From: Wenzhouxiangella sp.
GTDB taxonomy: Bacteria > Pseudomonadota > Gammaproteobacteria > Xanthomonadales > Wenzhouxiangellaceae
Assembly: GCA_007694885.1 (NCBI GenBank)
Contig: REEW01000028.1
Location: 1 to 34,886, forward strand
Reading direction: 5' to 3'
Length of the DNA: 34,886 nt
The notes beneath the pieces were generated by a model. That model searched no databases and had not been told where the DNA came from. It saw nothing but the letters and a program-made list of their open reading frames with translations. Position numbers and translations under genes: made by a program. Every line of letters starts with the position of its first letter. The first letter of the stretch is position 1. Positions 7,482 through 16,506 of this stretch are shown in pieces.

Positions 7482-9455
7482 GATCATGCTTTCGAGCTGC
7501 CGAACCAGCTGCGGCCAGTCGACCAGGCGGCGGTGGCCGACGATATCCAGCCGCGGCAGGCCGCGCCCTTCGACAATGTAAAACCCGCCGGAATCGTGCG
7601 GCGCAACACCGTCGATGTGGCAGATGTTGTTGCTCAGCCGACAGGCCAGGCCGGCGCGTCGATAGGGAAAGTCGTCGAACACGCGCAAGATGGTGCCCGA
7701 GACAATCGCGCCCCCGGCACCGCCCAGGCTGGACAGATTGTCCACCGCGCGCTGGCTGATCCGTCGCCGGCGTGCGTCTTCATGGGTGAACATGCGCGCA
7801 TCCATGGCAACCGGGCGCCAGTCGAGCAAACGCAAATCGTGCGCCCAGCCCGATGCCTGGCCTTCCATGCGCCCGAAGTTGAACGCACCGGTCAGCTCGA
7901 GCAGATCCAGGCGATCGAAACGCAGCTGGGCGGCCAGCGCCGGCAGACTGCCGAACGGTCGTTCCACGACCAGGTCATCGATCCGAATCCTGCCGGAAAA
8001 AGCCTCGACGTCGATACCGCCGGTAAACGCCAGCCGCTCCTGCTCGAACTGCACACCCGGAAACCGTCCGGCCAGGGTGCCGCCGAACTCGATCAGCCCC
8101 AGCTGGCGGGTCAGCAGACCGAGATCGACCGGCTCGATCCGGGCATCGACCACCAGTCGCAAAGGTGCGTCAGGCACGTTCAGCCAGGCCAGGCCGTCGA
8201 TCGCCACGGCCCCATCGAGCAGCGGAACGACCACCGGCCTGAGCAGGCGCAGCCCGACCTCGTCGTGATGCAGCAGCACGGATGCCGAACCCAGCGGCAA
8301 GCCCAGCAGGCCGGCCCCTTCCCAGGCCAGATCAAGGCGCACCGAACCGTCGCGGCCGCTGACCGACCCGGCCAGGCCGGCCAGTGCCAGCCGCTCGGCC
8401 GGATCATCCAGCGCAAGGCCGCTCAAGACCACCTCGACGCGGTCGAAAACTCCCTGTCGCCAGCGCAGATCACCCGAAACGCGGCCCAGCGTGTCGAGGT
8501 CGGCAAAGCCGGCCGCGGCCGCCGGCCCGTCCAGCCAGCGCTGCCAGAACCCGGGAAACTGCACGTCCAGCCTCGCCAGCTCCAGCAGCTCGAGTTCCCA
8601 GCCCTCCTCGTCGGCACCCAGCAAGGCCAGGCCGCCGGCTCGAACCGTCCCCGGATCGTCGAAATCGAATTCGACCCGCAGCGGCCCGTCGGCACCGTCC
8701 CGGCGCAGCTCGGCCGACAGCGCCATCGGCTGGACCGGGGCCGGCAGATAGACCGGACCGGCCAGAATTTCGCCGGCCGACTGCTCCAGCTGCACGGACC
8801 AGCCGGGTTGATCGTCGGCAAAATCAACCTCCAGGCGAGCGTCCAGGGCAAGATTCTCGGCCGCAAGCTGTCCGCCCCATCCATCGAACAGGCCCGAGCT
8901 CAGCTGTATCCGGCCGGACCATCGCTGATCGGCAAGCCGCAGATCGGCCGACACCATTCCGGCCAGAAAATCGACCCCCAGACCGTCCAGCCAGGCCGCA
9001 GGCAGCGTGGACAGGTCCAGATCGTGCAGGCGGGCTTCCAGTTCCGGGCTGGCGGTGCCGCCCGACCAGACCAGTTCGAACTGTCTTTCCTCACCCGGCG
9101 GGGTGACCCGATAGCCTCCGGAAGGATCGGGCACCACGCTCACCGCCACCACCAGGTCCGGCGCTTCGCCGGCTCTGGCCACCGACAGGCGACCCAATGG
9201 GCAGGAGGGCTGGCCCTCAGACCAGGCGAAACGCTCGCAGGAAATGCCCAGATCGAGGCCCGGCAGCGCCTCGACGAGCTGCAGGTTGGCGATGTCCAGC
9301 GCCCAGATCGACCCGTCCGTCGCCCCGGGGCGATAATCCAGGCTGAGCCGATCCCACGTGGCGCCGCCGAAACGACCGCCATCGCTGCGCAGCTCCAGTT
9401 CCGCCGCGGCCGGAGCGCCCACCGCCAGGCCAACAGCCAGGGCCAGCACCGCCAT
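7476..9455 (-). CDS. Exported AsmA/YdbH-like protein of unknown function
   Basis: 659 aa from the ATG at 9455. A longer start at 9512 would overlap the divergent gene and put charged residues before the signal peptide. Seen: signal peptide MAVLALAVGLAVGAPAAA, then long beta-rich repeats alternating hydrophobic and Asp/Arg residues (for example LRWRQGVFDRVEVVLSGLAL, GGTLAGRFPGVQFEQERLAF). The C-terminus is better conserved in style, with FTHEDARRRRISQRAVDNLS and GFYIVEGRGLPRLDIVG. This resembles the repeating beta architecture of AsmA/TamB/YdbH proteins that bridge the envelope and move phospholipid. I recognise the style, not a named ortholog, and there is no obvious N-terminal transmembrane anchor after the signal. 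Periplasmic location is inferred. Divergent from the receiver-HPt gene, with only 44 nt between starts. Confidence 0.7.
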   Translation of the reverse strand: MAVLALAVGLAVGAPAAAELELRSDGGRFGGATWDRLSLDYRPGATDGSIWALDIANLQLVEALPGLDLGISCERFAWSEGQPSCPLGRLSVARAGEAPDLVVAVSVVPDPSGGYRVTPPGEERQFELVWSGGTASPELEARLHDLDLSTLPAAWLDGLGVDFLAGMVSADLRLADQRWSGRIQLSSGLFDGWGGQLAAENLALDARLEVDFADDQPGWSVQLEQSAGEILAGPVYLPAPVQPMALSAELRRDGADGPLRVEFDFDDPGTVRAGGLALLGADEEGWELELLELARLDVQFPGFWQRWLDGPAAAAGFADLDTLGRVSGDLRWRQGVFDRVEVVLSGLALDDPAERLALAGLAGSVSGRDGSVRLDLAWEGAGLLGLPLGSASVLLHHDEVGLRLLRPVVVPLLDGAVAIDGLAWLNVPDAPLRLVVDARIEPVDLGLLTRQLGLIEFGGTLAGRFPGVQFEQERLAFTGGIDVEAFSGRIRIDDLVVERPFGSLPALAAQLRFDRLDLLELTGAFNFGRMEGQASGWAHDLRLLDWRPVAMDARMFTHEDARRRRISQRAVDNLSSLGGAGGAIVSGTILRVFDDFPYRRAGLACRLSNNICHIDGVAPHDSGGFYIVEGRGLPRLDIVGHRRLVDWPQLVRQLESMID

Positions 9456-9499
9456 TGACCGGCACTTGCATATGGCCGCCCAAGCGCTATATTGAGGCC

Positions 9500-10294
9500 A
9501 TGACTGGATCATCGTTGCCTGACGCGCTGCGCGCTCTGAACGTTCTGATCGTGGATGATCACGAGATCAACCGCGAATTCCTGAGCATCGGGCTGGCCGA
9601 CAAGGTTGCCCGGGTCGAAACCTCGGCCGACGGCGCTTCGGCCGTCGAACGGTGCCGCACAGAATCCTTTGATGTCATTCTGATGGATCTGCATATGCCG
9701 CAAATGGACGGGCTGGCCACGGCCCACAGGATACGCGATCTGCCCGGGTCCTCCGCGCGCTCGCGCATGATTGTGCTGACCGCCGACGCCAGGCCCGAAC
9801 AGCGCGAGCGACTGCTCGCGGCCGGCTTCGACGCCTATCTCAACAAGCCGCTGTCGATTACGGATCTGATCGAGGCCTTGACCGAGCTGTTCGAACCGCA
9901 GCACGGGCGCAAGGCGCGCCACGACGGCGACTCGCCGCGTACCACGCCGCTGATCGACTGGACATGTGCGCTCGCTGCCGCCAACGGCCAGGAGAAGACG
10001 GCCGCCCGGCTCGCTCAGATGCTGGGCAGAGAGCTTCAGGAACGCCTGCCCGAGCTCGACCGGATGCTCGCCGAGGGTCGCAAGCAGGAGGCCGCGGCCC
10101 TGCTCCACCAGTGGGCCGGTGCCGGCGGCTTTGCCGGCGCCATGCAGTTCAGCAATGCCTGCAGCATTCTCTGCCGGCGCCTGATCCAGGCCGACCCCAG
10201 TTCGCCCGGTACAGCGTATGCAGAGTTCCTCAGAACCGCCGGCGCGACCCGTCAGGCCCTGACCGGCCGGGCCGAGGGTCTCGAACCGATCTGA
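9500..10294 (+). CDS. Response regulator with receiver and HPt domains
   Basis: 264 aa. Receiver domain 12-130 with acidic pair D19-D20, phospho-acceptor D63 (LMDLHMPQMDG), T94 and K116 (NKPLS). A linker follows, then an HPt-like helical domain at about 150-260 with the phosphorylatable His at H203 in LLHQWAGAGGFAGA. No DNA-binding or enzymatic output domain and no kinase domain are present, so it probably relays phosphoryl groups in a multistep phosphorelay whose kinase lies elsewhere. Start ATG 9500 is preceded by TTGAGG; a longer in-frame start at 9455 would collide with the divergent gene. It ends 9 nt from the convergent pdxJ with no terminator visible. Confidence 0.85.
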   Translation: MTGSSLPDALRALNVLIVDDHEINREFLSIGLADKVARVETSADGASAVERCRTESFDVILMDLHMPQMDGLATAHRIRDLPGSSARSRMIVLTADARPEQRERLLAAGFDAYLNKPLSITDLIEALTELFEPQHGRKARHDGDSPRTTPLIDWTCALAAANGQEKTAARLAQMLGRELQERLPELDRMLAEGRKQEAAALLHQWAGAGGFAGAMQFSNACSILCRRLIQADPSSPGTAYAEFLRTAGATRQALTGRAEGLEPI

Positions 10295-10303
10295 TCGGGC
10301 CGC

Positions 10304-11071
10304 TCAAGGGGGACCGTCGGGACAGCGCTGTTCGGCCGCCAGGCGTGCCGTGCGCATGGCGTGCTTGAGCTCGGCCACCGCCCGGTCCAGGCCGATGAAC
10401 AGCGCCCTGGCGATGACGGCGTGACCGATGTTGAGCTCGCGAACCCCCGGCAAGGCCGCGACCGGGCCCACGTTGTCGACGGTCAGTCCATGCCCGGCAT
10501 TGACCTGCAGACCCAGCTCCAGGCCGGTCCGCACAGCCGCTCGCAGACGCTCCAGCTCCCCGTCAGCGCCATCGACCCGGTCAAGGCTTTCGGCATAGCA
10601 GCCGGTGTGCAGTTCGACCACACCGGCGCCGGCTGACCGCGCCGCGGCCAGCTGGTCCGGCTCGGGGTCGATGAACAGCGACACCCGGATGCCGGCCGCG
10701 TGCAGCCGCCTGCAGGCCCGGCGAACCGCGGCCTGATGGCTGATCACATCCAGGCCGCCCTCGGTGGTCAGCTCCTCGCGGCGCTCCGGAACCAGGCAGA
10801 CGTCGGCCGGACGAATGCGCTCGGCGATCGTGAGCATGGCGTCGGTCACCGCCAGTTCGAGATTCATGCGCGTGGTCAGACACCCGGCCAGCGCTTCGAC
10901 ATCGGCGTCCTGGATGTGGCGTCGATCCTCGCGCAGGTGAATCGTAATGGCGTCCGCGCCGGCCGCTTCGGCCACGCGTGCGGCCTCGATGACCGACGGA
11001 TAGGACGTGCCACGCGCCTGGCGCAAGGTGGCCACGTGGTCGATATTGACTCCAAGCAACAGCTCGCTCAT
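10304..11071 (-). CDS. pdxJ: Pyridoxine 5'-phosphate synthase PdxJ
   Basis: 255 aa TIM barrel. Condenses 3-amino-1-phosphoacetone with deoxyxylulose 5-phosphate to make pyridoxine 5'-phosphate, the last ring-forming step of vitamin B6 synthesis. Motifs: [15 protein letters not shown] at 6-20, [30 protein letters not shown] and GHGLTVDNV, all standard. Start at 11071: ribosome site AGGAG, and the ATG overlaps the recO TGA by 4 nt (ATGA). Last gene of the long rpoE-to-pdxJ run; the recO-pdxJ pairing is common in gammaproteobacteria. Confidence 0.96.
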   Translation of the reverse strand: MSELLLGVNIDHVATLRQARGTSYPSVIEAARVAEAAGADAITIHLREDRRHIQDADVEALAGCLTTRMNLELAVTDAMLTIAERIRPADVCLVPERREELTTEGGLDVISHQAAVRRACRRLHAAGIRVSLFIDPEPDQLAAARSAGAGVVELHTGCYAESLDRVDGADGELERLRAAVRTGLELGLQVNAGHGLTVDNVGPVAALPGVRELNIGHAVIARALFIGLDRAVAELKHAMRTARLAAEQRCPDGPP

Positions 11072-11769
11072 CCAATACTCCTGAACAATTCCCGGGTTTT
11101 GAGGGTTCTGCCGCCGAGTTGATGATCGATCAGCAGTCGAGTCATCTGCCGGCCCTGGCGCCTGGCATCCGCATCGGCCGGATCGCCGCGCCCCAGGGCC
11201 AGGATCGCCCGGCCCGAGTAAACGTCGCGGCCCTGCCGGGTCACCGCAACAAAGCCGCTTTCCGGATCGAGCCGATACCAGGCTTGCGGATCGATGGGGC
11301 CGCCCTGCAAAGCCTCGTGTTCCAGGTCCGGGGCGACCCCCAGGCAGTCCAGCAAGACCAGCTCGAACGCGCGCAGGGCGGCGTGGCGACGCTCGCTGTC
11401 CGGCAGCAAAGCCAGTGCCCGGCCATATTCTGCCACCAATGCCGGCACCGGCTCGTCGCGCCCGATCAAGGTCAGCACCAGTTCGTTGGCGTACAGCCCG
11501 CACCACAGGGCCTGCCCGGCCAGCGGCAGGCGTGCCCCGGCCGCCTCGAACTCGGTCAGGGTGCCCAGCTCGCCCCGTCGCAGCCAACCCGCAGTCAGGG
11601 GCTGGAAAGGTTCTCCAAGCCCGCGCCAGGGCGAGCGCGCGCCGCGCAACCCCCGGGCCACGATGCCGATGCGACCGTGCTCGAGGCTCAACAGCTCCAG
11701 CAAAAGACTGGACTCGCGCCAGGGGCGTCGATGGAGAATCCAGCAGTGTTCAGAGACGAATCGGCTCAA
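11068..11769 (-). CDS. recO: DNA repair protein RecO
   Basis: 233 aa. N-terminal OB fold ([35 protein letters not shown], about 9-43) and a helical C-terminal domain ending [14 protein letters not shown], the usual RecO terminus. With RecR it loads RecA onto SSB-coated gaps and anneals single strands. The zinc-binding Cys cluster found in some RecO proteins is absent, as in E. coli. It lies 6 nt after era and overlaps pdxJ by ATGA. Confidence 0.94.
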   Translation of the reverse strand: MSRFVSEHCWILHRRPWRESSLLLELLSLEHGRIGIVARGLRGARSPWRGLGEPFQPLTAGWLRRGELGTLTEFEAAGARLPLAGQALWCGLYANELVLTLIGRDEPVPALVAEYGRALALLPDSERRHAALRAFELVLLDCLGVAPDLEHEALQGGPIDPQAWYRLDPESGFVAVTRQGRDVYSGRAILALGRGDPADADARRQGRQMTRLLIDHQLGGRTLKTRELFRSIG

Positions 11770-11775
11770 GCGGCA

Positions 11776-12666
11776 TCATTCGGAAAAACCGAGCTCGTCG
11801 AGGCTGCGCTCGTCGTCCATCCAGCCGGCCCGGGTCTTGACGTGCAGCTCGAGATGCACCGATTGCCCGAACAGTTCGGCCATGGCCTTTCGAGCGCGCG
11901 AGCCGACCCGCTTCAATACCTGGCCCTGGCGGCCGATCACCATCCCCTTGTGGCGGTCGTCGGCGACCAGGATCAGCGCCCGGATCACCAGCCTGGCCCC
12001 TTCGCTGGCAAAGTCCTCGATCTGCACGGTCAGCCCGTACGGGATTTCCTGATGCAGCTGCAGCATCAACTGCTCGCGAACCAGCTCGGCGGCCAGAAAG
12101 CGCGACGATCGATCGGTGAACTCATCGACCGGATACAGCGGCGCGCCCGCCGGAAGATGCTTGAACAGGACATCGAGCAGATCGTTCAAGCCATTGCCCT
12201 TGAGGGCCGAGACGTAGACCACGGCGTCGGTCTCCAGCCGGTCCGACAGACGCGCGGTCTGCTCCAGCAGCACGCCGCGGTCGTCGAGCATGTCGATCTT
12301 GTTCAGGGCTACGACGCGCTGGCCCGGAAACTTCAGGAGCATGTCGACCGCCAGGTCGTCTTCGTCGGTCCAGCGGGTCGCGTCGACCACCAGGACGGCG
12401 ACATCCACCCCGCGCAGCGCCGCCCCCGCCGTTCGGTTCAGGCGCCGGTTGAGCGCATTCTGCCGGCGCAGATGGACTCCCGGGGTATCGACCAGGGCGA
12501 TCTGGCCGCGGGCCTCGTTGATCAGCCCGACAATGCGGTGGCGCGTGGTCTGCGGCTTGTGCGTGACGATGGCCACGTGTTCCCCGGTCAGCGCGTTGAG
12601 CAGGGTCGATTTGCCCGCGTTGGGCCGACCCAGCAGGGCTACGTGTCCGAAGCCGGATTCAGCCAT
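11776..12666 (-). CDS. era: Ribosome assembly GTPase Era
   Basis: 296 aa from ATG 12666; an in-frame GTG at 12675 is the alternative. The ATG has GGTGGG about 5 nt upstream and lies within the last bases of rnc (8-nt overlap). G domain: P-loop GRPNAGKS (13-20), effector-region TT, DTPG (60-63), NKID (122-125). C-terminal KH domain with VIGRQGQVLKRVGSRARKAM, which binds the 3' end of 16S rRNA. Era is a 30S maturation checkpoint. The rnc-era-recO order is the classical one and supports all three calls. Confidence 0.97.
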   Translation of the reverse strand: MAESGFGHVALLGRPNAGKSTLLNALTGEHVAIVTHKPQTTRHRIVGLINEARGQIALVDTPGVHLRRQNALNRRLNRTAGAALRGVDVAVLVVDATRWTDEDDLAVDMLLKFPGQRVVALNKIDMLDDRGVLLEQTARLSDRLETDAVVYVSALKGNGLNDLLDVLFKHLPAGAPLYPVDEFTDRSSRFLAAELVREQLMLQLHQEIPYGLTVQIEDFASEGARLVIRALILVADDRHKGMVIGRQGQVLKRVGSRARKAMAELFGQSVHLELHVKTRAGWMDDERSLDELGFSE

Positions 12667-13402
12667 TCGACCCACCGGCGGCTTTCAGCGATTCACGGCC
12701 GGATTCCATCTGCTCGCGCAGGGCCTGGTGCATGATCCGGGCCGCGCCCTGCTCGGCCTTGCGGCGACTGCCGGCCTCGGCCCGGACCGGCGGCAGAACG
12801 TCGCCGATGGCGCACTCGACCACGAAACGTTTGGCGTGGTCAGCGCCGCTTTCGGCCAGCACCGTGTAGGTCGGTAACGCAAAACCCTGGCCCTGCAACA
12901 GCTCCTGCAGCCGGGTTTTGGGATCCTTGAGTTGCTCGGCATCGGGCAGGTCATCGAGCCGGTCGCCGATCAGGTCGGTCACCACTCGATGGGCCGCAGC
13001 GAATCCGCCGTCCAGGTAGACCGCGCCGATCAGGGATTCAACCACGTCGGCAAGAATGGACTCGCGCAGAAATCCGCCGCTGCGCAACTCGCCCTGGCCC
13101 AGGCGCAGGTAGCGACCCAGATCCAGATCAAGGGCAATCTCGGCCAGGGTGACATCGCGCACCAGGCGCGACCGCAGGCGACTGAGATCGCCCTCCGGTG
13201 CAAGCGGTCGGCGTCGATACAGCAGCTCCGAGGCAACCAGGTTGAGCAGGCTGTCGCCGAGAAACTCCAGGCGCTCGTAATGGCCACCGCCGTGGCTGCG
13301 GTGGGTCAGCGCACGGGCCAGCAGGTCCGGATCACGGAAGCGGTGATCAATGCCGGGAAGATGGTCGATGCCGTCAGTTGCTGAGAGGTTCGATTCGTTC
13401 AA
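12659..13402 (-). CDS. rnc: Ribonuclease III
   Basis: 247 aa. Catalytic domain with ALTHRS at 31-36, signature ERLEFLGDS (43-51) and ADVVESLIGAVYLDGG, carrying the acidic metal ligands; C-terminal dsRNA-binding domain from about 158 (DPKTRLQELLQGQG to EQGAARIMHQAL). Cleaves double-stranded rRNA precursors and mRNAs. The longest ORF starts with TTG at 13402, 29 nt inside the DUF4845 gene. No ATG or GTG precedes the conserved region, and no clear ribosome site is seen. Alignment with E. coli Rnc needs a start in this area, so the TTG is accepted with caution. Confidence 0.95.
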   Translation of the reverse strand: MNESNLSATDGIDHLPGIDHRFRDPDLLARALTHRSHGGGHYERLEFLGDSLLNLVASELLYRRRPLAPEGDLSRLRSRLVRDVTLAEIALDLDLGRYLRLGQGELRSGGFLRESILADVVESLIGAVYLDGGFAAAHRVVTDLIGDRLDDLPDAEQLKDPKTRLQELLQGQGFALPTYTVLAESGADHAKRFVVECAIGDVLPPVRAEAGSRRKAEQGAARIMHQALREQMESGRESLKAAGGSNG

Positions 13403-13742
13403 AGCGTATCACGGCATCGATGTTGCCGATCAGGTGTTCTTCGACTTCGTAGGCCACGACCAGATTGGTGCCCTGACCGCGCTCGACGCGAATGTTTTCC
13501 GGTCGAACATGGCTGACGTAGCTCACGTCCAGCCGGGTCATGAGGTTGCGACGAACGGTCTGCGGCGGCAGGTTGGCCGAACCCGGCTCGGCGGCGACCG
13601 CTTTCATTTCGCTGACCACCGAATAGTGATTGAGATAGATCGGCACCAGCTTGATCCCAAGGTAGGCGGCGAAAAGGACCAGGATCAAGACAAGAATGAA
13701 GCCGATCAGGGTCATCCCGCGCGTCTGCTGCATCGTCATCAT
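13374..13742 (-). CDS. DUF4845 family membrane protein
   Basis: 122 aa from ATG 13742, chosen over an upstream GTG (13778) because GAGGAG lies about 9 nt before it. One N-terminal hydrophobic helix (MTLIGFILVLILVLFAAYLGIK, about 10-31) preceded by a short QQTRG segment resembling a prepilin-like or tail-anchored start, then a soluble domain (QTVRRNLMTRLDVSYV, LVVAYEVEEHLIGNIDAVIRFER). Function unknown. The gene regularly sits between lepB and rnc in gammaproteobacteria, as here. The 50-nt gap to lepB has no clear signal. Confidence 0.85.
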   Translation of the reverse strand: MMTMQQTRGMTLIGFILVLILVLFAAYLGIKLVPIYLNHYSVVSEMKAVAAEPGSANLPPQTVRRNLMTRLDVSYVSHVRPENIRVERGQGTNLVVAYEVEEHLIGNIDAVIRFERIEPLSN

Positions 13743-13792
13743 TCGCCTGGTCTCCTCATCCAAAGCCGTGTACGGCACGGGTGCCGTTTCCC

Positions 13793-14584
13793 TCAGTGAA
13801 TCTTATCACCAATTCGGCTCCAGACCACGCAGCCGCGCGCGCAATCCCAGTGCATCCAGACCCGGGTGGCGCGGCCGACGAGGTTGTCCTCCGGCACGAA
13901 GTTCCAGGACCGGCTGTCCAGGGACTGGTCGCGGTTGTCGCCGAGGACAAAAAAGTGACCCTCCGGCACGGTCCAGGTCCGGGTCTCGCGATCGGGCTGG
14001 TCCGGAAAGACCATGATCGTGTGCGGATCATCGCCGAGGAACTCCAGGCGCTGGATCGGCTGACGCCCGGGCGGGTTTCGATTCAGGCCCTCGCCGACCC
14101 ATGGACCGATCACTTCCTGCTCGACCGGCTCGCCGTTGATGAACAGCACCTTGTTGCGGTAGGTGACCGCATCGCCGGGAAGGCCGACCACACGCTTGAT
14201 GTAGTTGATCCGTTCGTCTTCGGGAAAACGAAACACCATCACGTCCCCGCGCTCCGGGTCGCCAAGCTCGATGATGCGGGTATTGAGCACCGGCAGACGC
14301 AATCCATAGGAAAACTTGTTGACGACGATGAAATCGCCGATCTGCAGGGTCGGGATCATCGAGCCGGAAGGAATCTTGAACGGCTCGAACATGAAGGACC
14401 GGAAGATCAGTACAAGCAGCAGAATCGGGAACAGCGAGGCGATGCTCGCCAGCCAGTGACGGGCGCCTTCCTCGCCCGCTTCGGTCTGGTCCTGATGCGC
14501 ACGGCGGCGCAGCCAGAATCGTTCCAGCAGCCACAAAACGCCGGTTACCAGCGTCAGAACGGTCAGAATCAGAGCATAGTCCAT
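13793..14584 (-). CDS. lepB: Signal peptidase I
   Basis: 263 aa. Two N-terminal membrane segments (about 1-21 and 47-66), then the periplasmic serine-lysine protease domain. Catalytic Ser75 lies in IPSGSMIPTL and Lys130 in YIKRVVGLPGD; the further family boxes GDVMVF and FFVLGDNRDQSLDSR are present. Removes signal peptides from Sec- and Tat-exported proteins. Follows lepA by 18 nt, the classic lepA-lepB pair. Confidence 0.96.
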   Translation of the reverse strand: MDYALILTVLTLVTGVLWLLERFWLRRRAHQDQTEAGEEGARHWLASIASLFPILLLVLIFRSFMFEPFKIPSGSMIPTLQIGDFIVVNKFSYGLRLPVLNTRIIELGDPERGDVMVFRFPEDERINYIKRVVGLPGDAVTYRNKVLFINGEPVEQEVIGPWVGEGLNRNPPGRQPIQRLEFLGDDPHTIMVFPDQPDRETRTWTVPEGHFFVLGDNRDQSLDSRSWNFVPEDNLVGRATRVWMHWDCARGCVVWSRIGDKIH

Positions 14585-14602
14585 GGGCGTTTAGTCGTCG
14601 CT

Positions 14603-16408
14603 TTACTTGTCGTTGTCGGTTCGCAAGACGGCCAGAAACGCTTCCTGCGGAATCTCGATCCGCCCGACCTGCTTCATCCGGCGCTTGCCGGCTTTCTGTT
14701 TTTCCAGCAACTTGCGCTTGCGGGTGATGTCCCCGCCGTAGCACTTGGCCGTCACGTTCTTGCGATACGCCTTGACCGTGGATCGAGCGATGACGTGTGA
14801 GCCGATCGTGGCCTGAATGGCGATATCGAACATCTGGCGCGGGATCAGTTCGCGCATGCGCTCGGCCAGTTCTCGTCCGCGTCGTTCGGCGACGTCCCGA
14901 TGAACAATGCTGCCCAGCGCATCGACCCGTTCGCCGTTGATCAGGAGATCCAGGCGCACGAACGGGCCGGCCTGGTGGCGGATGAAATCGTACTCGAACG
15001 AGGCAAATCCGCGCGAGCAGGACTTGAGTCGGTCGAAGAAATCCATGACCACTTCCGACATCGGCAACTCGTAGCTGAGCTGGACCTGGCCGCCGAGGAA
15101 ACGCATGTCTTTTTGCATACCGCGCTTTTCCTCGCACAATCCGATCACGGCGCCGAGGTAGTCCTGGGGAACCAGGATGTTGGCCGCAATAATGGGTTCG
15201 CGGATTTCCCGAACCTTGTTGAGCGGGGGCATTCCGGCCGGATTGTCCAGCCTGACGATTTCACCGTCGGTCAGCTCCAGTTCGTAAATCACGGTCGGTG
15301 CGGTCGTGATCAGATCCAGATCGTACTCGCGCTCGAGGCGCTCCTGGACGATTTCCATGTGCAGCATGCCCAGAAAACCGCAGCGGAACCCGAAGCCGAG
15401 AGCAACCGAGGTTTCGGGCTCGAACTGCAGCGCCGAATCGTTGAGCTGCAGCTTGTCCAGCGCTTCGCGCAAGTCCGGGTAATCGCTGGAATCGATCGGG
15501 AAGATGCCGGCAAAAACTCGTGGCTGAAGCGGCTTGAACCCCGGCAACGGCTTTTCAGCCGGGTTGCGCGCCCGGGTAATCGTGTCGCCGACCGGCGCGC
15601 CGTGAACTTCCTTGATGCCGGCGGCGATGAAACCGACCTGGCCACAGCCCAGTTCCGAGGTTGCCGTGCGCTTCGGGTTGAAAATGCCGATCTGGTCGGC
15701 CTGGTGCTCCTCACCGGTGGACATGACCCGAATTTTCTCCCCCTTGACCAGGCGTCCCTGCTTGATCCGGACCAGCGAGTTCACGCCCAGGTAGTTGTCG
15801 AACCAGGAATCCACGATCAGCGCCTGGAGTGGACCGTCCTCGTTGGCCGAAGGCGGCGGAATTCGTCTGACAATGGCCTCGAGCACCTCCCGAATGCCCG
15901 CGCCGGTCTTGGCGCTGACCAGCAGGGCCTCGGAGGCATCGATGCCGATGATGTCCTCGATCTGGTTCCGGACCCGCTCCGGGTCGGCTGCCGGCAGATC
16001 GATCTTGTTGATCACCGGGATCACTTCCAGGCCTTGCTCCACCGCCGTGTAGCAATTGGCCACGCTCTGGGCCTCGACCCCCTGGGCGGCGTCGACCACC
16101 AGCAGGGCGCCCTCGCACGCGGCCAGCGAGCGCGACACCTCGTAGGAGAAGTCGACGTGTCCCGGCGTGTCGATGAAGTTGAGCTGGTAGCGCTCGCCGG
16201 AATCGCTGTCGTAGTTCAGGGTGACGCTCTGGGCCTTGATGGTGATGCCGCGCTCGCGCTCCAGGTCCATGGAGTCGAGCACCTGTTCGTTCATCTCGCG
16301 ATCGCTCAGACCACCGCAAACCTGGATAAACCGATCGGCCAGCGTCGACTTGCCATGATCGACGTGGGCAATGATGGAAAAATTTCGGATTCTGGCGATG
16401 CGAGTCAT
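14603..16408 (-). CDS. lepA: Elongation factor 4 (LepA)
   Basis: 601 aa. N-terminal start [20 protein letters not shown] is the family's, with G1 [21 protein letters not shown] and [13 protein letters not shown]-like domains II, III and V follow, then the LepA-specific C-terminal domain ending [20 protein letters not shown]. Ribosome-associated GTPase involved in translation and 30S biogenesis. The 98-nt gap upstream to mucD holds a TATACT box (16466-16471, minus strand) and a GC-rich hairpin ending 14 nt before the ATG. The 14 nt themselves contain no Shine-Dalgarno sequence, which is unusual. Confidence 0.97.
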   Translation of the reverse strand: MTRIARIRNFSIIAHVDHGKSTLADRFIQVCGGLSDREMNEQVLDSMDLERERGITIKAQSVTLNYDSDSGERYQLNFIDTPGHVDFSYEVSRSLAACEGALLVVDAAQGVEAQSVANCYTAVEQGLEVIPVINKIDLPAADPERVRNQIEDIIGIDASEALLVSAKTGAGIREVLEAIVRRIPPPSANEDGPLQALIVDSWFDNYLGVNSLVRIKQGRLVKGEKIRVMSTGEEHQADQIGIFNPKRTATSELGCGQVGFIAAGIKEVHGAPVGDTITRARNPAEKPLPGFKPLQPRVFAGIFPIDSSDYPDLREALDKLQLNDSALQFEPETSVALGFGFRCGFLGMLHMEIVQERLEREYDLDLITTAPTVIYELELTDGEIVRLDNPAGMPPLNKVREIREPIIAANILVPQDYLGAVIGLCEEKRGMQKDMRFLGGQVQLSYELPMSEVVMDFFDRLKSCSRGFASFEYDFIRHQAGPFVRLDLLINGERVDALGSIVHRDVAERRGRELAERMRELIPRQMFDIAIQATIGSHVIARSTVKAYRKNVTAKCYGGDITRKRKLLEKQKAGKRRMKQVGRIEIPQEAFLAVLRTDNDK

Positions 16409-16422
16409 GGGTACACAATGAC

Positions 16423-16449
16423 GCCGCCCCCGGAAAAACCGGAGGCGGC
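16423..16449 (-). repeat. GC-rich hairpin in the lepA leader
   Basis: On the minus strand GCCGCCTCCGG, a TTTTT loop, then CCGGGGGCGGC: 11 pairs with one U-G wobble. It lies 14 nt upstream of the lepA ATG and is not followed by a U-run (GTCATTG), so it is a poor intrinsic terminator. It may be a remnant mucD terminator or a translational control element. Confidence 0.5.
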
Positions 16450-16506
16450 GAATTCCAAAAGAAGGAGTATAACGGCTGCCCGTGCAGGCAGGCCGGGCGA
16501 AATCAC

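Noticed and set aside
7455-9458. 667-aa open frame on the plus strand opposite the AsmA-like gene
   Set aside because: Gln/Pro/Arg/His-rich antisense reading with no signal peptide or domain; the minus strand has a signal peptide and patterned beta repeats.
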